Source: Ryuthela nishihirai (lineage: Eukaryota > Arthropoda > Arachnida > Araneae > Heptathelidae). From it: a stretch of 64,000 nt of DNA. Positions 20,141 through 32,208 of this stretch are shown piece after piece; the stretch's first letter is position 1; every line of letters begins with the position of its first letter. The notes under the pieces are model-generated. The model was not told where the DNA came from, did not search any database, and saw only the letters and a list, made by a program, of their open reading frames with translations. Where the stretch lies: positions 43,718,691-43,782,690 of the forward strand of contig JAWZYU010000025.1 of the NCBI GenBank assembly GCA_038380435.1. Reading direction: 5' to 3'. The translations under genes and the position numbers were made by a program.

Positions 20141-21850
20141 AGTGGCGATGCGTGACATTTTGAGTAGGGGAAGCAATGAACAAAAAAAAGCACTACTGCA
20201 ACTAAATCGAACACGGTTCCACTATTCTCTTGCATCCGAATCATTGAACCGGAACGCCATTACTCTCTTGCATCCGAATCATTGAACCGGAACGCCATTA
20301 CTCTCTTGCATCCGAATCATTGAACCGGAACGCCATTACACTCTTGCATCCGAATCATTGAACCGGAACGCCATTACTCTCTTGCATCCGAATCATTGAA
20401 CCGGAGCGCCATTACTCTCTTGCATCCGAATCATTGAACCGGAGCGCCATTACTCTCTTGCATCCGAATCATTGAACCGGAGCGCCATTACTCTCTTGCA
20501 TCCGAATCATTGAACCGGAGCGCCATTACTCTCTTGCATCCGAATCATTGAACCGGAGCGCCATTACTCTCTTGCATCCGAATCATTGAACCGGAGCGCC
20601 ATTACTCTCTTGCATCCGAATCATTGAACCGGAACGCCATTACTCTCTTGCATCCGAATCATTGAACCGGAACGCCATTACACTCTTGCATCCGAATCAT
20701 TGAACCGGAACGCCATTACTCTCTTGCATCCGAATCATTCAACCGGAGCGCCATTACTCTCTTGCATCCGAATCATTGAACCGGAGCGCCATTACTCTCT
20801 TGCATCCGAATCATTGAACCGGAGCGCCATTACTCTCTTGCATCCGAATCATTGAACCGGAGCGCCATTACTCTCTTGCATCCGAATCATTGAACCGGAG
20901 CGCCATTACTCTCTTGCATCCGAATCATTGAACCGGAGCGCCATTACTGTCTTGCATCCGAATCATTGAACCGGAGCGCCATTACTCTCTTGCATCCGAA
21001 TCATTGAACCGGAGCGCCATTACTCTGTTGCATCCGAATCATTGAACCGGAGCGCCATTACTCTCTTGCATCCGAATCATTGAACCGGAGCGCCATTACT
21101 CTCTTGCATCCGAATCATTGAACCGGAGCGCCATTACTCTCTTGCATCCGAATCATTGAACCGGAGCGCCATTACTCTCTTGCATCCGAATCATTGAACC
21201 GGAGCGCCATTACTCTCTTGCATCCGAATCATTGAACCGGAGCGCCATTACTCTCTTGCATCCGAATCATTGAACCGGAGCGCCATTACTCTCTTGCATC
21301 CGAATCATTGAACCGGAGCGCCATTACTCTCTTGCATCCGAATCATTGAACCGGAGCGCCATTACTCTCTTGCATCCGAATCATTGAACCGGAGCGCCAT
21401 TACTCTCTTGCATCCGAATCATTGAACCGGAGCGCCATTACTCTCTTGCATCCGAATCATTGAACCGGAACGCCATTACTCTCTTGCATCCGAATCATTG
21501 AACCGGAACGCCATTACTCTCTTGCATCCGAATCATTGAACCGGAACGCCATTACTCTCTTGCATCCGAATCATTGAACCGGAACGCCATTACTCTCTTG
21601 CATCCGAATCATTGAACCGGAACGCCATTACTCTCTTGCATCCGAATCATTGGACCGGAAAGCCACTACTCGATGTTTCCGAATCACTGAAACGGAACAT
21701 CGTTCCGCTACTAGATATTTTCGAATCATTGAACCGCAACGATTTTCCGGTGTTTGATGTTCCCGAATCGTTGAGTGAAAGTGTTCTGTACCTTTTAAAT
21801 CAAATATTAGTAGTATATATATAGTTTAGTGGCGTAGTAGGGGTGAGGGC
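20141..21850. repeat. Dispersed repeat hosting the 38-bp minisatellite
   Basis: The flanks GTGGCGATGCGTGACATTTTGAG..GGGGAAGCAAT on the left and CTACTCGATGTTTCCGAATCA..GTTTAGTGGCGTAGTAGG on the right match copies at 26440-26712 (inverted) and 27885-28110. Those copies lack the array, so the tandem block grew inside this element. Confidence 0.75.
20219..21669. repeat. 38-bp minisatellite, about 38 copies
   Basis: The unit is TTGCATCCGAATCATTGAAC followed by CGGAGCGCCATTACTCTC. The array is almost uniform. Edge units carry GGAACGCC and central units GGAGCGCC. A rare variant with CATTACAC appears near 20338 and again near 20684, which suggests duplication of a multi-unit block. The unit length is not a multiple of three, so the array is not a coding repeat. 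Confidence 0.97.
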
Positions 21851-21905
21851 TGAGCGCGAATCTCGCCGTCATTGAGGAAAGTTATTTTTAACAAACTATT
21901 CATCG

Positions 21906-22100
21906 GCGTTCCAATGTGGCCGGGTGGTTAGTGTACTTGGCTACTATCCTTAAGAACCTGGGTTCAAGCCCCGGCTATAATGCATGAATGTTCTCTTTCT
22001 GCTGAGGTCTCGCCTTTCTCATCAAATCTTCTCTATGGCATATTGTATTGACAGGCTCCTGTCAGATTTCTGGGGCAAACAGCTATATGAGGGGAAATTT
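21906..22100 (+). mobile_element. SINE2, divergent full copy
   Basis: Head GTGGCCGGGTGGTTAGTGTA and GGGTTCAAGCCCCGG, then the body CTGACAGGCTCC-like TTGACAGGCTCCTGTCAGAT and a degraded AGCTATATGAGGGG tail. Confidence 0.85.
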
Positions 22101-22596
22101 GATTCTTCAGCCTTAACTGGCATAGTGGTTAGGCATCTAGCGACTGTTCCAGCAAGGCAAACTTTGTGTGTTGTGTTAGCTCTAACTAAGGCAGTGGTCA
22201 GCAGTGACTTCGGTCTTAGTAGGGCATGTCCTTGTATGAGAAGGCCTGTATTAAGCTAGGAGTAGCTTCTAGGATTCTTCTCTGTCCTATATGTCGCAAA
22301 TCAAATCAATCATTAACTGGTATTAATAAAAATGTTAAACAACCCCGTACTTCCAAAAAGTAGAACTGACAGTTTATTAATTTGATTCTCATTTAATTAC
22401 GCCTGAATTAAATCTCATAAATTTAATACATTGAAATACCGTGCAAAAGTAATGTAATGTCGATAATGCTGAATAAACTTGTATTATGTAAATACTGAAA
22501 AAGCCAAAGCAATTTTTGTGTGATTGAAAAAAAAAAGGGGGAATTGTTCATAAAATTAAATGTTTATAATATTTTACAATTTTCACCCATTTGCTT
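22101..22596. other. Unassigned; possible extra tRNA-like repeat
   Basis: TTAACTGGCATAGTGGTTAGG near 22113 has an A-box-like look, but no matching B box or second copy was found. The rest is AT-rich. Confidence 0.3.
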
Positions 22597-22757
22597 TTTT
22601 GCCCAATAGCCGAGTGGTTAGCGCGTTTGGCTATTGTTAAACCTGGGTTCGAGTCCCGGGTAAGGCATGGATGTTGGTGTTACTTTTCTGTTGAGGTCCC
22701 GCCATCCTCCTCTCTGTCCTCTGTGACAAGCAGCTGCTTGAGGGGGGGGGGGATTTA
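22597..22757 (+). mobile_element. SINE2 copy with expanded G tract
   Basis: Head TAGCCGAGTGGTTAGCGCG, B box GGGTTCGAGTCCCGGG, and the tail AGCAGCTGCTTGAG followed by 11 or more G where other copies have about five. Part of the body is deleted. Confidence 0.88.
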
Positions 22758-23497
22758 TTTCTTTAGACAAGGCCGAATTTACACTTGATGCGTCTCTAGG
22801 CACACGAGTGGTAGTCCGCCGTTGTCAACAATCTTCTTTCAATTTCATATAAAAATATTTTCTTTCTTTCACAACCACGAAGAATGGAATTAATGTAAAA
22901 AAAAAATGAATGTAGAAATTGTAATGATAATAGAGTTTTGTTAATAAATAGCGAAATTAATGCAATAAGTTAATATTATGGATAACATACAACTTGTTGT
23001 ATTCAATATAGAGTAATATTACACAATCAAATAATCAATTTAAATTTCAAAAAAATATTACCTCACTTCAGCACTCTGAGAATGATTAAATTACACTTAA
23101 TTATCAAAATTATTAAGACACTTTCATATTGTGCAAAAACTGTATTCGAATCTTCATAACTTTGAATGAAGTTTTTGCAGCAAAATGTTACAAGAAATGG
23201 AAATCTAAAAGTATTTCTAAAAGACAATCTCCTCGTAAGAATTTACCATAAAATTAAAACAAATCTTTTACTGAAATAAATGTAATCTTAAAAGTTTGGG
23301 TAAAGTTTTTCACTTTGCATCAGTTTTGAAACAGTGCTTAGGACGAATATAACAGCAGTTATTGGCTGTTAAATATTTCAGCTTCAAGAAATCTTTTAAA
23401 TAATGAATTAATATTTTCTAAAATCTAAATTTTAATAAATCTGATTAAAATTTACAATTTATTTTCTGCAACATTTTTCTGTAAAAAAAACCTTATT
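22758..23497. other. Unassigned AT-rich sequence
   Basis: No coding region or recognised repeat. Confidence 0.4.
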
Positions 23498-23510
23498 TTC
23501 AAAGTTAGGG

Positions 23511-23882
23511 TTGGGTTTTTTTACCTCTGAGCGGCACTTTTTTGCACACCATGGGCTAAATGGCCAGGTCACATGGACTCCGAAGGCTCAGAGAAGGTTG
23601 GGGACCCACTGGAACAGCTGTTGGGAGACAGATGGTAGCCTCCCGTCAAGGCCATCCAGCGTGTTCTTTAACGTGCACAGGGTATGGCTCTCCCGCACAC
23701 GGGGCCACGGCTTAACGTCCCATCCGACGGACGGCGGCCTTTCCAAGCCCTTCGGTGCCCCCCTACTGACCATGGCCAGGAATTTTGCGGAGATAAATCT
23801 CAACGCTGACCTAGCTGGGACTCGAACCTGGGAACTACAGATTACGAGCCTGGCGCGCTACCGACTGAGCCACCCCCGCCCC
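23511..23882 (-). mobile_element. SINE1, full length
   Basis: Flanked by the 13-bp duplication TTCAAAGTTAGGG at 23498-23510 and 23883-23895. It has small internal deletions (after GAGAAGGTTGGGG and near the head). Confidence 0.95.
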
Positions 23883-23895
23883 TTCAAAGTTAGGG

Positions 23896-24265
23896 AGCTT
23901 TGAATATGGTTTTGTTTTTACGTAATGTAGAAGTATCCCAATAATTTTCGAAACAGAGTGCATAGCCTCACAATCCGAATTCTTTTAAGAATTTTCCATT
24001 ATCAGTGCAGAAATAGTGCTTTGAAAAAGAGTACTTGCTCTCCATGGATACTTGCAGGTAGTTAAAATTGAAAAGACACAATTTTATTGCTAATTATATA
24101 AACGAATTGTAGCATTTAAAAAATGATGCCCCGGTTATGTTGCTGCTCCTACGCTAGTGTTTAACGTTCTAATGAGAACTTCGGGCCTGGCTGCAGTCTG
24201 CTACTTTAGTAGCCTTAACATAAACTATTTTGAAGATTAATATATTACGCATTCTTATTCTTTAT
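23896..24265. other. Unassigned AT-rich sequence
   Basis: No gene or recognised repeat. Confidence 0.4.
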
Positions 24266-24455
24266 TGCCGTGCCGTGTGGTTAGCGCGCTTGGCTACTGA
24301 TCGAAAGATCCTAGGTTCGAACACCGGGTAAGGCTGGATGTTTGTCTTTCTCCTGATGTCCCGCCATCCTCACAGACCTTCTACTGGGGCGTATTAAACT
24401 AAAAGGCTCCTGTTAGATCCCTGTGGCAAGCAGCTGCTTGAGGTGATATTTTCTT
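24266..24455 (+). mobile_element. SINE2 copy
   Basis: Head GTGGTTAGCGCGCTTGGCTA, a decayed B box GGTTCGAACACCGGG, and the tail AGCAGCTGCTTGAGGTGATA. Confidence 0.87.
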
Positions 24456-24996
24456 TATGTTCACGAGATGAGGGTGCACAATATTTTCTTTTTCATTGCA
24501 ATGGCCAATGAGGACCTCTATTCCGAATAAGCTTCTATCTTCATTACATTTTCAAATTTGAATCATATTAGTTGAATGACCGTTGAAATTACAAACATTA
24601 GTAAAATTATATAATTCTACTCTAAACAATCATTCCGGAGCATGCCAGAATTTTTCATACGAACATTTTAAAAAATTTTCATACGAACATTTTTAAAATT
24701 TTTCTCCATTTCAATATTTACGTTCATTATTTCTCAGTTTGTATTTAGAATTTGCATCATAGTTCAAATTAATTTCGAGTCAGAACCTGTATTCTATTAC
24801 AGGTAAAGAGTTGAATTTTTAAAACAATATGATGGGGCTTATGTTGAGGGATGTGTTACTGGCAAACATCGGTATAAGTAAACTTTGTTTGAATAGAAAA
24901 TGTGGGATAATCCAGACCCCCATTTCCTGTATATATTTTTTTTAAAAATAGTTCGTTAAATTCCTATCGCGACCTGCAATATGTTCACATATAAAT
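24456..24996. other. Unassigned AT-rich sequence with a short duplication
   Basis: A short direct duplication, TTTTCATACGAACATTTT, occurs near 24653-24690. Nothing else is recognised. Confidence 0.4.
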
Positions 24997-25007
24997 TCGT
25001 GAATACT

Positions 25008-25395
25008 TGGGTTGGGTTGTTTTACCTCTGAGCGGCACTTTTTTGCACACCATGGGCTAAATGGCCAGGTCATATGGACCCCGAAGGCTCAGAGAAGGTT
25101 GGGGGAGGGGACCCACTGGAACAGCTGTTGGGAGACAGATGGTAGTCTCCCGTCAAGGCCATCCAGCGTGTTCTTTAACGTGCACAGGGTATGGCTCTCC
25201 CGCACACGGGGCCACGGCTTAACGTCCCATCCGACGGACGGCGGCCTTTCCAAGCCCATCGGTGTCCCCTATTGACCGTGGGCAGGGCGGGGAATTTTGC
25301 GGAAATAAATCTCAACGCTGACCCAACTGGGACTCGAACCTGAGAACTACAGATTACGAGCGTGGCGCATTACCGACTGAGCCACCCCCGCCCCC
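25008..25395 (-). mobile_element. SINE1, full length
   Basis: Flanked by the duplication TCGTGAATACT at 24997-25007 and 25396-25406. Confidence 0.95.
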
Positions 25396-25406
25396 TCGTG
25401 AATACT

Positions 25407-26206
25407 GAAGAAAGCTAAACGACGCAGAAGCTAACGTGCATACGAACAGACGAAAAAGGGGAAATAACAACTTTTTTGTAAAATTAGCTATAGCAAATAC
25501 CCATAATTTATAAAACATTGAGTGTATCTCTCGTTGTCAGCATTTGTCAACGTCAAACAACAACGGCTGTCGTTTGTCATCAGCGCCAATGATATGACAA
25601 TGATATGACGAACAAATTTAATAATTTTGGATTAATGAAAAAAGAAATCTCTATGATTTTAAGAATAAAGTCTAATCTAGCTCTTACAAATTCCACACTA
25701 TTTAAATTTAGAAAAATAAACTCACCAAATTGTTTTTTCTGCAATAACATACAAACTCTATAGCATATAATATTCAGTTGTAACAAATTTGAAGAGGAGA
25801 GAAAAATATATTTTAATAAATTGCAAAAATATAATGTAAACACATTTAATTTTAAAAACATATTAGAACCAACATCAAAAAAATTAAAACTAACTTTTTA
25901 TAAATTATTAATTAATTATCTCAAAAATATCAATCTCTTAGATAAACTATAAAAAAAAGATAAATGAATAATAATTAAAAAAAATTAAAAAAATGAATGA
26001 ATATAAAATGAATAATAATTAAAAAAACATATATATATATACGTAAGGATCCACAAAAATTATGCCTGAATGAGTCTGCATTGTTTTAACTCTTTGCAGG
26101 AATATTCAAAGTTTGATGTGTATTGATGATGATGATATGACGAACTTTTAGAAATTTTTGGGGACCACAGAACTTTTCGGAAAATTGCCTGACCTGTCCC
26201 AAATTT
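25407..26206. other. Unassigned, very AT-rich
   Basis: Low-complexity A/T sequence, including A runs and TATATATA around 25950-26040. No gene is supported. Confidence 0.45.
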
Positions 26207-26438
26207 TCCGTACAGGGTTTCCATGGGTATAATTCCGTACAGGGTTTCCATGGGTATAATTCCGTACAGGGTTTCCATGGGTATAATTCCGTACAGGGTT
26301 TCCATGGGTATAATTCCGTACAGGGTTTCCATGGGTATAATTCCGTACAGGGTTTCCATGGGTATAATTCCGTACAGGGTTTCCATGGGTATAATTCCGT
26401 ACAGGGTTTCCATGGGTATAATTCCGTACGGGGTTTCC
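26207..26438. repeat. 27-bp minisatellite, about 8.6 copies
   Basis: The unit is TTCCGTACAGGGTTTCCATG followed by GGTATAA, nearly perfect. Because 27 is a multiple of three it gives open frames on both strands; nothing suggests these are translated. Confidence 0.96.
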
Positions 26439-26439
26439 T

Positions 26440-26712
26440 GCATTGCGTTCGAAAATCAAGTTCTTATCTTTAATAGAACCGGAGACAGAATTTTAGAGCG
26501 CATATTTTTTCAATTCAATTCCTTTTACAATGATTCGAAAATATCTAGTAGCGGAACGGTGTTCCGTTTCAGTGATTCCGAAAAACATCGAGTAGTGGAA
26601 CGGCGTTCCGGTTCAATAATTCGGAAGCAGAGAATAGTGGAACCGTGTTCGATTTAGTTGCAATAGTACTTTTGTTAATTGTTTCTCCTACTCAAAATGT
26701 CACGCTTGGCCA
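26440..26712 (-). repeat. Dispersed repeat, inverted relative of 20141-21850
   Basis: Its reverse complement matches both flanks of the 38-bp array: AGTAGGAGAAACAATTAAC, ACGGTTCCACTATTCTC and GAATCACTGAAACGGAAC. It abuts the 27-bp minisatellite. Confidence 0.75.
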
Positions 26713-26915
26713 CTGCTTCTCGATGTCTAGATCGTCACTTCGATCCCTATTTGACTTTGAAACCGGCAATTGGTTCTAAATTTTCTTACTATTTCTGAGT
26801 TCTACTGCCCGATGTATCTCTAGTCACAAATTTTTAACTCCCTAGTATGTTACATAGAAATATCATCTCTGACTTCGAAGGACCCGTTGCATCGAATATT
26901 TCACAACGCTTCTGG

Positions 26916-27306
26916 GTTGGGTTGGGTTGTTTCACCTCTGAGCGGCACTTTTTTGCACACCATGGGCTAAATGGCCAGGTCACATGGACCCCGAAGGCTC
27001 AGAGAAGGTTGGGGGAGGGGACCCACTGGAACAGCTGTTGGGAGACAGATGGTAGCCTCCCGTCAAGGCCATCCAGCGTGTTCTTTAACGTGCACAGGGT
27101 ATGGCTCTCCCGCACACGGGGCCACGGCTTAACGTCCCATCCGACGGACGGCGGCCTTTCCAAGCCCAGCGGTGTCCCCTACTAACCGTGGGCAGGGCGG
27201 GGAAATTTTGCGGAGATAAATCTCAACGCTGACCCAGCTGGGACTCGAACCTGGGAACTACAGATTACGAGCCTGGCGCGCTACCGACTGAGCCACCCCC
27301 GCCCCC
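26916..27306 (-). mobile_element. SINE1, full length
   Basis: Flanked by AACGCTTCTGG (26905-26915) and AATGCTTCTGG (27307-27317), a target-site duplication with one mismatch. Confidence 0.95.
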
Positions 27307-27442
27307 AATGCTTCTGGAATGTGCGTTCAGAACTATCCCCAAGCGTCAATTTTTAGGTCTCGAGCATCGATAAATCGATATTCTGCCTTTTGACCTCTAA
27401 GGCCCTATTGCATTCCAAATTTCAAAACGTTTATGAGATCTA

Positions 27443-27656
27443 CAGTCGCTCAAAAAAATATCCGAACACTATGGTTGATTACAGAATTCAGAAAAAATAT
27501 CTGGCAACGATTTTTTTTAGAAATTAGTGGTCAGGCAACCTTTGTGTACGTAGAAAAAGGTTGCCAGATTTCTAATTTCTAAAAAAAATCGTTGCCAGAT
27601 ATTTTTTCTGAATTCTGTAATCAATCATAGTTTTCGGATTTTTTTTAGAGCGACTG
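27443..27656. mobile_element. Palindromic mariner-type MITE, complete
   Basis: It is flanked by TA (27441-27442, 27657-27658). The termini are CAGTCGCTCAAAAAAATATC and its near complement ending AGAGCGACTG. The whole 214 bp folds as one hairpin centred near GTGTACGTAG. It is the reference copy for the family seen in the BTB-gene intron. Confidence 0.95.
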
Positions 27657-27658
27657 TA

Positions 27659-27884
27659 CATTTCTAGCACTCGTAGATCAAGGTTTGGCCCCTACGTGAC
27701 CTCCGTTTAACCTTGAAGGGCACGTTTAGGGTCAAATTTTGAATTTTTCCTGAGATCTATATCCTGGATTACCTATGGGAGCAAATGTTTAGAATTGTAC
27801 CATTTTCTGCATCAAGTTAAAATTAACATGATCCCTGTCGCTCAGTCAGTCACTTAAATCAATCAGTGACTCACTCAATCAATC
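27659..27884. other. Unassigned
   Basis: No gene recognised. Short repeats of TCAGTCA/CAATCAGTGACTC occur near 27840-27890. Confidence 0.35.
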
Positions 27885-28110
27885 AGTGACGAAGCGTGAC
27901 TTTTTTTTCATTGGGGAAGCAATACCAAGAGCAGTGCTGAACTAAATCGGAACGCCGTTCCGGTACTCGATGTTTCCGAATCATTGAACAGGAACGCAGT
28001 ACCGATACCTGGTGTTTCCGAATCGTTCGGTGAAAGCAGTTCTTTACTTTTCAAATGTTATTGAAATATTAGTATTATATATATTGTCTAGTAACGAAAG
28101 TGGTGGTGGT
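27885..28110 (+). repeat. Dispersed repeat related to 20141-21850, without array
   Basis: It contains GGGGAAGCAATACCAAGAGC, GTTCCGGTACTCGATGTTTCC and GAATCATTGAACAGGAACGC in the same order as the array-bearing copy but with a single unit. Confidence 0.75.
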
Positions 28111-28177
28111 AGGGGGGGGGGGGGATTGAGAGTGCAATCTGATTAAAAAAATGATTTTTAAAAAACAGTTTGTTCAT

Positions 28178-28378
28178 TAGCGTCTCGATAGCAGATTGGT
28201 TAGTCAGCTTGTCTACTGATCTTAGGGACCTTGCTTTAAACCTCATATAAAAGGTATGGGTGTTTTCATTCTTGTGTTTCTGCTGAGGTCCCGCCCACCT
28301 CACAGACCATCTCTATGACATATTGCACTCGCAGATCTCTCTCTCAGATCTCTGTGACAAGAGGAAATTTCTTTATTT
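28178..28378 (+). mobile_element. SINE2, degenerate
   Basis: A decayed head (GCAGATTGGTTAGTCAGCTT) and a body with TTTCTGCTGAGGTCCCGCC remain. The B box is damaged. Confidence 0.75.
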
Positions 28379-28544
28379 AATTACTCATTAAATGGAATTA
28401 ATAGAACTGTTAACAAAATTTTGAAAGCTCCCATATTTCGAAATATTTCGGCTAACATCGTTATGTGAAAGAATTATGTACAATTCCTAAATTTTATTCC
28501 TGGTATATATTACTTAATCATCATTGTGTGTGCTCTTAAATAAA

Positions 28545-29100
28545 GGCATAAACGGATAGGGATTGCTGCCGGGACTTTTAAGAATCTATGGAGATTGTGG
28601 AGAAATAGGCGTATACAGCTAAAGACTAAAATTAGACTGTATAATAGTTTGGTTCTTTTTAGGGTTAGTTATGGTAGTGAAACTTGGACACTATGTAAAC
28701 AAGATAACAGGAAACTAGATGCTTTTGATTCTAGATGCTTACGCAGTATCTTGGGAATCAGGTGGTTCAAATTTGTAACTAATGATGAGGTTAGGCAAAG
28801 GCGTAGGCAACCTCCTTTAAGCAGCATATTGTGCAGAGACTCTGTTGGTTTGGCCATGTTGCCCGTATGGATAATTATACATTAATGAATAGGGTTATGA
28901 ACAGTGTGCCTAAAGGCCTCAGAAAGAGGGGTAGACCTAGGATGTGGTGGACAAACAATGTCAAACAACACCAATTCTAATAAGGATTGGTGTGCAGTGG
29001 TCAGATGCAGCTGATGTAGCTCACGACAGACTTGCTTGGAGAACCAAATTGCCCGGTCTGGTTGGACCTCCTTAGCCCATGGCTGCTTGAGGTTGATGAT
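28545..29100 (+). mobile_element. LINE 3' fragment, 5' truncated
   Basis: It matches the last part of the LINE ORF (GSETWTLCKQDNRKLDAFDS in one frame) with frameshifts near RQRRRQPP. It ends CCCATGGCTGCTTGAGG and a GATGAT-type tail. Such 5' truncation is typical of LINE copies. Not functional. Confidence 0.92.
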
Positions 29101-29104
29101 GAAG

Positions 29105-29692
29105 ATGATGATGAGATGTTAAAAATGGGATTTGTTTTATAAAATTATGGTGAGTTGGCAAAATTAAAGCAACTTGGCACAATCCAAGTAGAATGTAAAA
29201 ATTTGGATTTTTTGCAAAATTATGGCGTGTTGGCAAAATTGATTCAACTTTGCAAAATCTTGGGGAGTTGGCAAAATTCGAAGCCACTTGGTAAAATACA
29301 AGTGAATTGAGAAAATTGGGATTTTTTTTTCAAATTAAGGAGAGTTGGCAAAATCGAGACAACTTGGCAAAATATTGGAGAGTTCGCAAAATTCGAACTG
29401 ACAATAAAATTCAAGTGAGACGTAAAAAATTGGGATTTTTTTTTGTAAAATTATGGCGAGTTGGAAAAATCGAGGCAACTTGGGAAAATCTTGGGAAGTT
29501 GGTAAAATTTGAGTGACTTGGTAAAATTCAGGTGAGATGTTAATACTGGTATTTTTTTTCTGTATAATTATTATGAGTTGTCAAAATTGAGGCAACTTGC
29601 AAAAATTCAAGTAAGATATAAAAGTTGGGATTTTTTTGTTAAAAAATATGGCGATCGGCAAAATTGAAGCAACTTGGCTAAATCTAAGGACT
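29105..29692. repeat. Degenerate tandem repeat, about 115-bp period
   Basis: GAGTTGGCAAAATT-like words recur at alternating spacings of about 75 and 40 bp (29150, 29223, 29261, 29339, 29380, 29455, 29493, 29571). The higher-order unit is therefore about 115 bp, built from two related half-units. Confidence 0.85.
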
Positions 29693-30185
29693 AGTTTACA
29701 CCAGCATAGGTTGCTAGTGCCACTAGGCGACTGGCGGGTCATTGGCACATGCACATAGCAATGTAAACACAATGAATACGCATGACCTGAGCCATGCATG
29801 TACGGGAGGAGAGTTGGAGTGCCCCAACTTCTGGCGCTAGTTGAATTGCGGTCGGCAACCGCATGCGTGTGGAAACTGTTATATGAATGCTATTTTTAAT
29901 TTATAATGGCGGATGGTTTTAAACCCTGTTTTATATCTTCTTGTATTTATTTTTTTCATATTTTAGTTTATAAAAGGGTTTTGAAAAGTAGAATATTTTT
30001 AGATTTCTTTGTTCAGAAGGGGTAGTAGTAGTTGCTGTTTCACTTTTTCTAGAACTGATTTAATTTTTATTTTATGATACCCATTGACTTATTATCACTT
30101 CTTATTATTAATTAAGCGATATCTCAATAATATTTAATATTCTACGCAACTGAATTCTGGTCCAACACAATACCTGCTATCACTA

Positions 30186-30805
30186 CCCGTACCTCGCAGA
30201 TGCCGCTAAGTGGAAGGCAGAAAGCACTCGAGTAGTAATCGAGCACGCCGTGGCGGCCATTGGCTGCCGCCTTCAATGTAGCCGTTTGCCGCACTATGAG
30301 TTGTGGCTATCGGGCGAAGCCATTATCGGCCCCTTCGTGCTCCGTCTTTATAATAATAATAATGTAATTTTAGTATTCATTATTTTATAAAATACATCGT
30401 CAATATTTCAGTTATATTTATTATTCTACACGACTGTGTTCGGATCATTAAGGTAATATTACTAGAGACAGGACTGGCAACGGACGCCATGAACATTACA
30501 CAAAATCTTAAGCCTACTCTTAGTGAGGCAGAGAGAGAGACGTGTTTGACTAGAGTAAACAAACCTTTTACCACGCTCTTAGATTTACATTATTTAACCG
30601 TATTTTGCAGATGCCGAAAAGTGCAAGGCAGAGATTGAGCTCTAGTATAGTGCTCGAGCATGCCGTGACATGACTCCTTCATTGCAGCCGTTTGCCACAC
30701 TATGAGTTACGGTCTATTGGGCGAAGCCAATATCAGTCTCTCCGAGCACCGTCTTTATAAAATACACGTAATTGTTGTATTCATTATTTTATAAAATATA
30801 TCGTC
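30186..30805. repeat. Two-copy direct repeat of about 200 bp
   Basis: GCAGATGCCG, GCACTCGAG/GTGCTCGAGCA, GCCGTTTGCC..CACTATGAGTT and GGGCGAAGCCA appear in the same order at 30186-30410 and 30608-30805, about 420 bp apart. Local GC is higher than in the surroundings. Confidence 0.75.
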
Positions 30806-31562
30806 ATTCAAAAAGGTTCATTAATTTTTAATCATATTCTTCAAATATATTCATATAAAATAACTAATTAAACCGTGAAGTATACATATAGGTAAAAATT
30901 CATTAATTTTACTGCTCTGTTACATGCCACAATATTAGGCTGTTTCCAACAAAAATATGGGAAGTGGTGTGTATGTGTTATGAGTAGTGGTAGAAGATGA
31001 AAAGATTTGACGCAGAAGAAATATTTTTATATACTACTAGTAAAATTTGCAACCTGCCTTATCTAAATATTAGAGAATTTCCATGTTGGTCTAATTTAGA
31101 AGCAGTATAACGTCTAAAATAAGCATTTAATGGAAAAATGTGACTGAAGATAAAATAAAGATTCCCATCAAATCTATTTAAATCTCAAGTTTCAACAATA
31201 TTCGTTCATTATTTAAAAAGTTATGTAATCTAGAGTATTTCACAATAGAGAATGCATAATAGAAATTTACCTCAGAAAATAATTAAAAGGCATTTTTTAA
31301 AACTCTTTAATGAAATAAATATACATTTTTGAATTTTGCATAATGATTATTTCAATGTTTGATATTTATGAATGATTTTTATAAAACAAGAAAATTTATT
31401 GGTAATATTATAGGTTCCGTAACTCTTTAAATACTAAACGAATATTGTTTAAAATTCAGTAAGTAGATTAGTTATGATTTACTTACTGAAGTAAGTATAA
31501 TCATAACTAAATCTACTTAATAATCATTACTAAATCTCCCTTTACTTACTGAAGTAAGTATA

Positions 31563-31608
31563 ATCATAGCTAAATCTACTTACTGAAGTAAGTAGATTTA
31601 GTTATGAT
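31563..31608. repeat. 46-bp palindrome
   Basis: Two 22-bp arms (ATCATAGCTAAATCTACTTACT and its complement with one mismatch) surround a GA. Related half-palindromes occur from about 31450. Confidence 0.9.
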
Positions 31609-32208
31609 CCTTAATTTATCCTCAGAACCATTTTTTCATTCAATGCATATGTTAAAATTTACAGAGCTTCAAAGTTAGATTCACATTAACATAACATGGA
31701 AATTCTGTAAATATTTTGCTAGAAACAAAAAACGGGTAAAAAACAAAATAATGCCCCCAAAATTTCATTTTTTAATGCTTAATATAATTTTTTTCTGGTT
31801 TCTATAATTTGCATAACGGGGAGGGGGAGATTTCCCTTGGTACGCGTTTGTCAAAAGTCCGGAAATTATTCATATACAGTTTCAAAGATCAGAAGCGCGA
31901 AATGGTTTTATCAACACTTTTATGGAAAAATCAGTTTTTTATATATTTTTATCTATCAATCAGTATATCAAAAGTGCTTAAATAGGAATTGAAATATTTA
32001 AAAGTTCCCGTATTACACTACGCTGACTGCAACAGTATTTGGTGCCATCTTGTTTTCTGAGAAACATGCAGTAGACCAGTTCAGTGTAAACTACTTTGCC
32101 ATGACAGTTGACCTAGAGTGAAGTGGCACCTGACAGCCACCATTCAACTAGCGCCAGTAATCCATGCCAGTGTAAACTAGCATTCCAGTGTAAACTTGCT
32201 TAAAGGCT

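Larger units (their letters stand above)
29686..32185. mobile_element. Putative non-autonomous DNA transposon, about 2.5 kb
   Basis: The ends are inverted: CTAGTTTACACCAGCAT on the left and ATGCCAGTGTAAACTAG on the right, with similarity continuing inward (GCTAGTGCCAC against GTGGCGCTAGT-like sequence). No transposase is recognised inside. The same terminal sequence bounds the small MITE at 32209-32404. The superfamily is not assigned and the target-site duplication is unclear. Confidence 0.55.

Noticed and set aside
20219..21669. 38-bp regular repeats resembling a CRISPR array
   Set aside because: Units are directly adjacent with no unique spacers, and the genome is animal. It is a minisatellite.
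26060..26657. Open frames on both strands encoding 9-residue repeats
   Set aside because: They arise because the minisatellite period is 27 bp; there is no start context, splice signal or domain.
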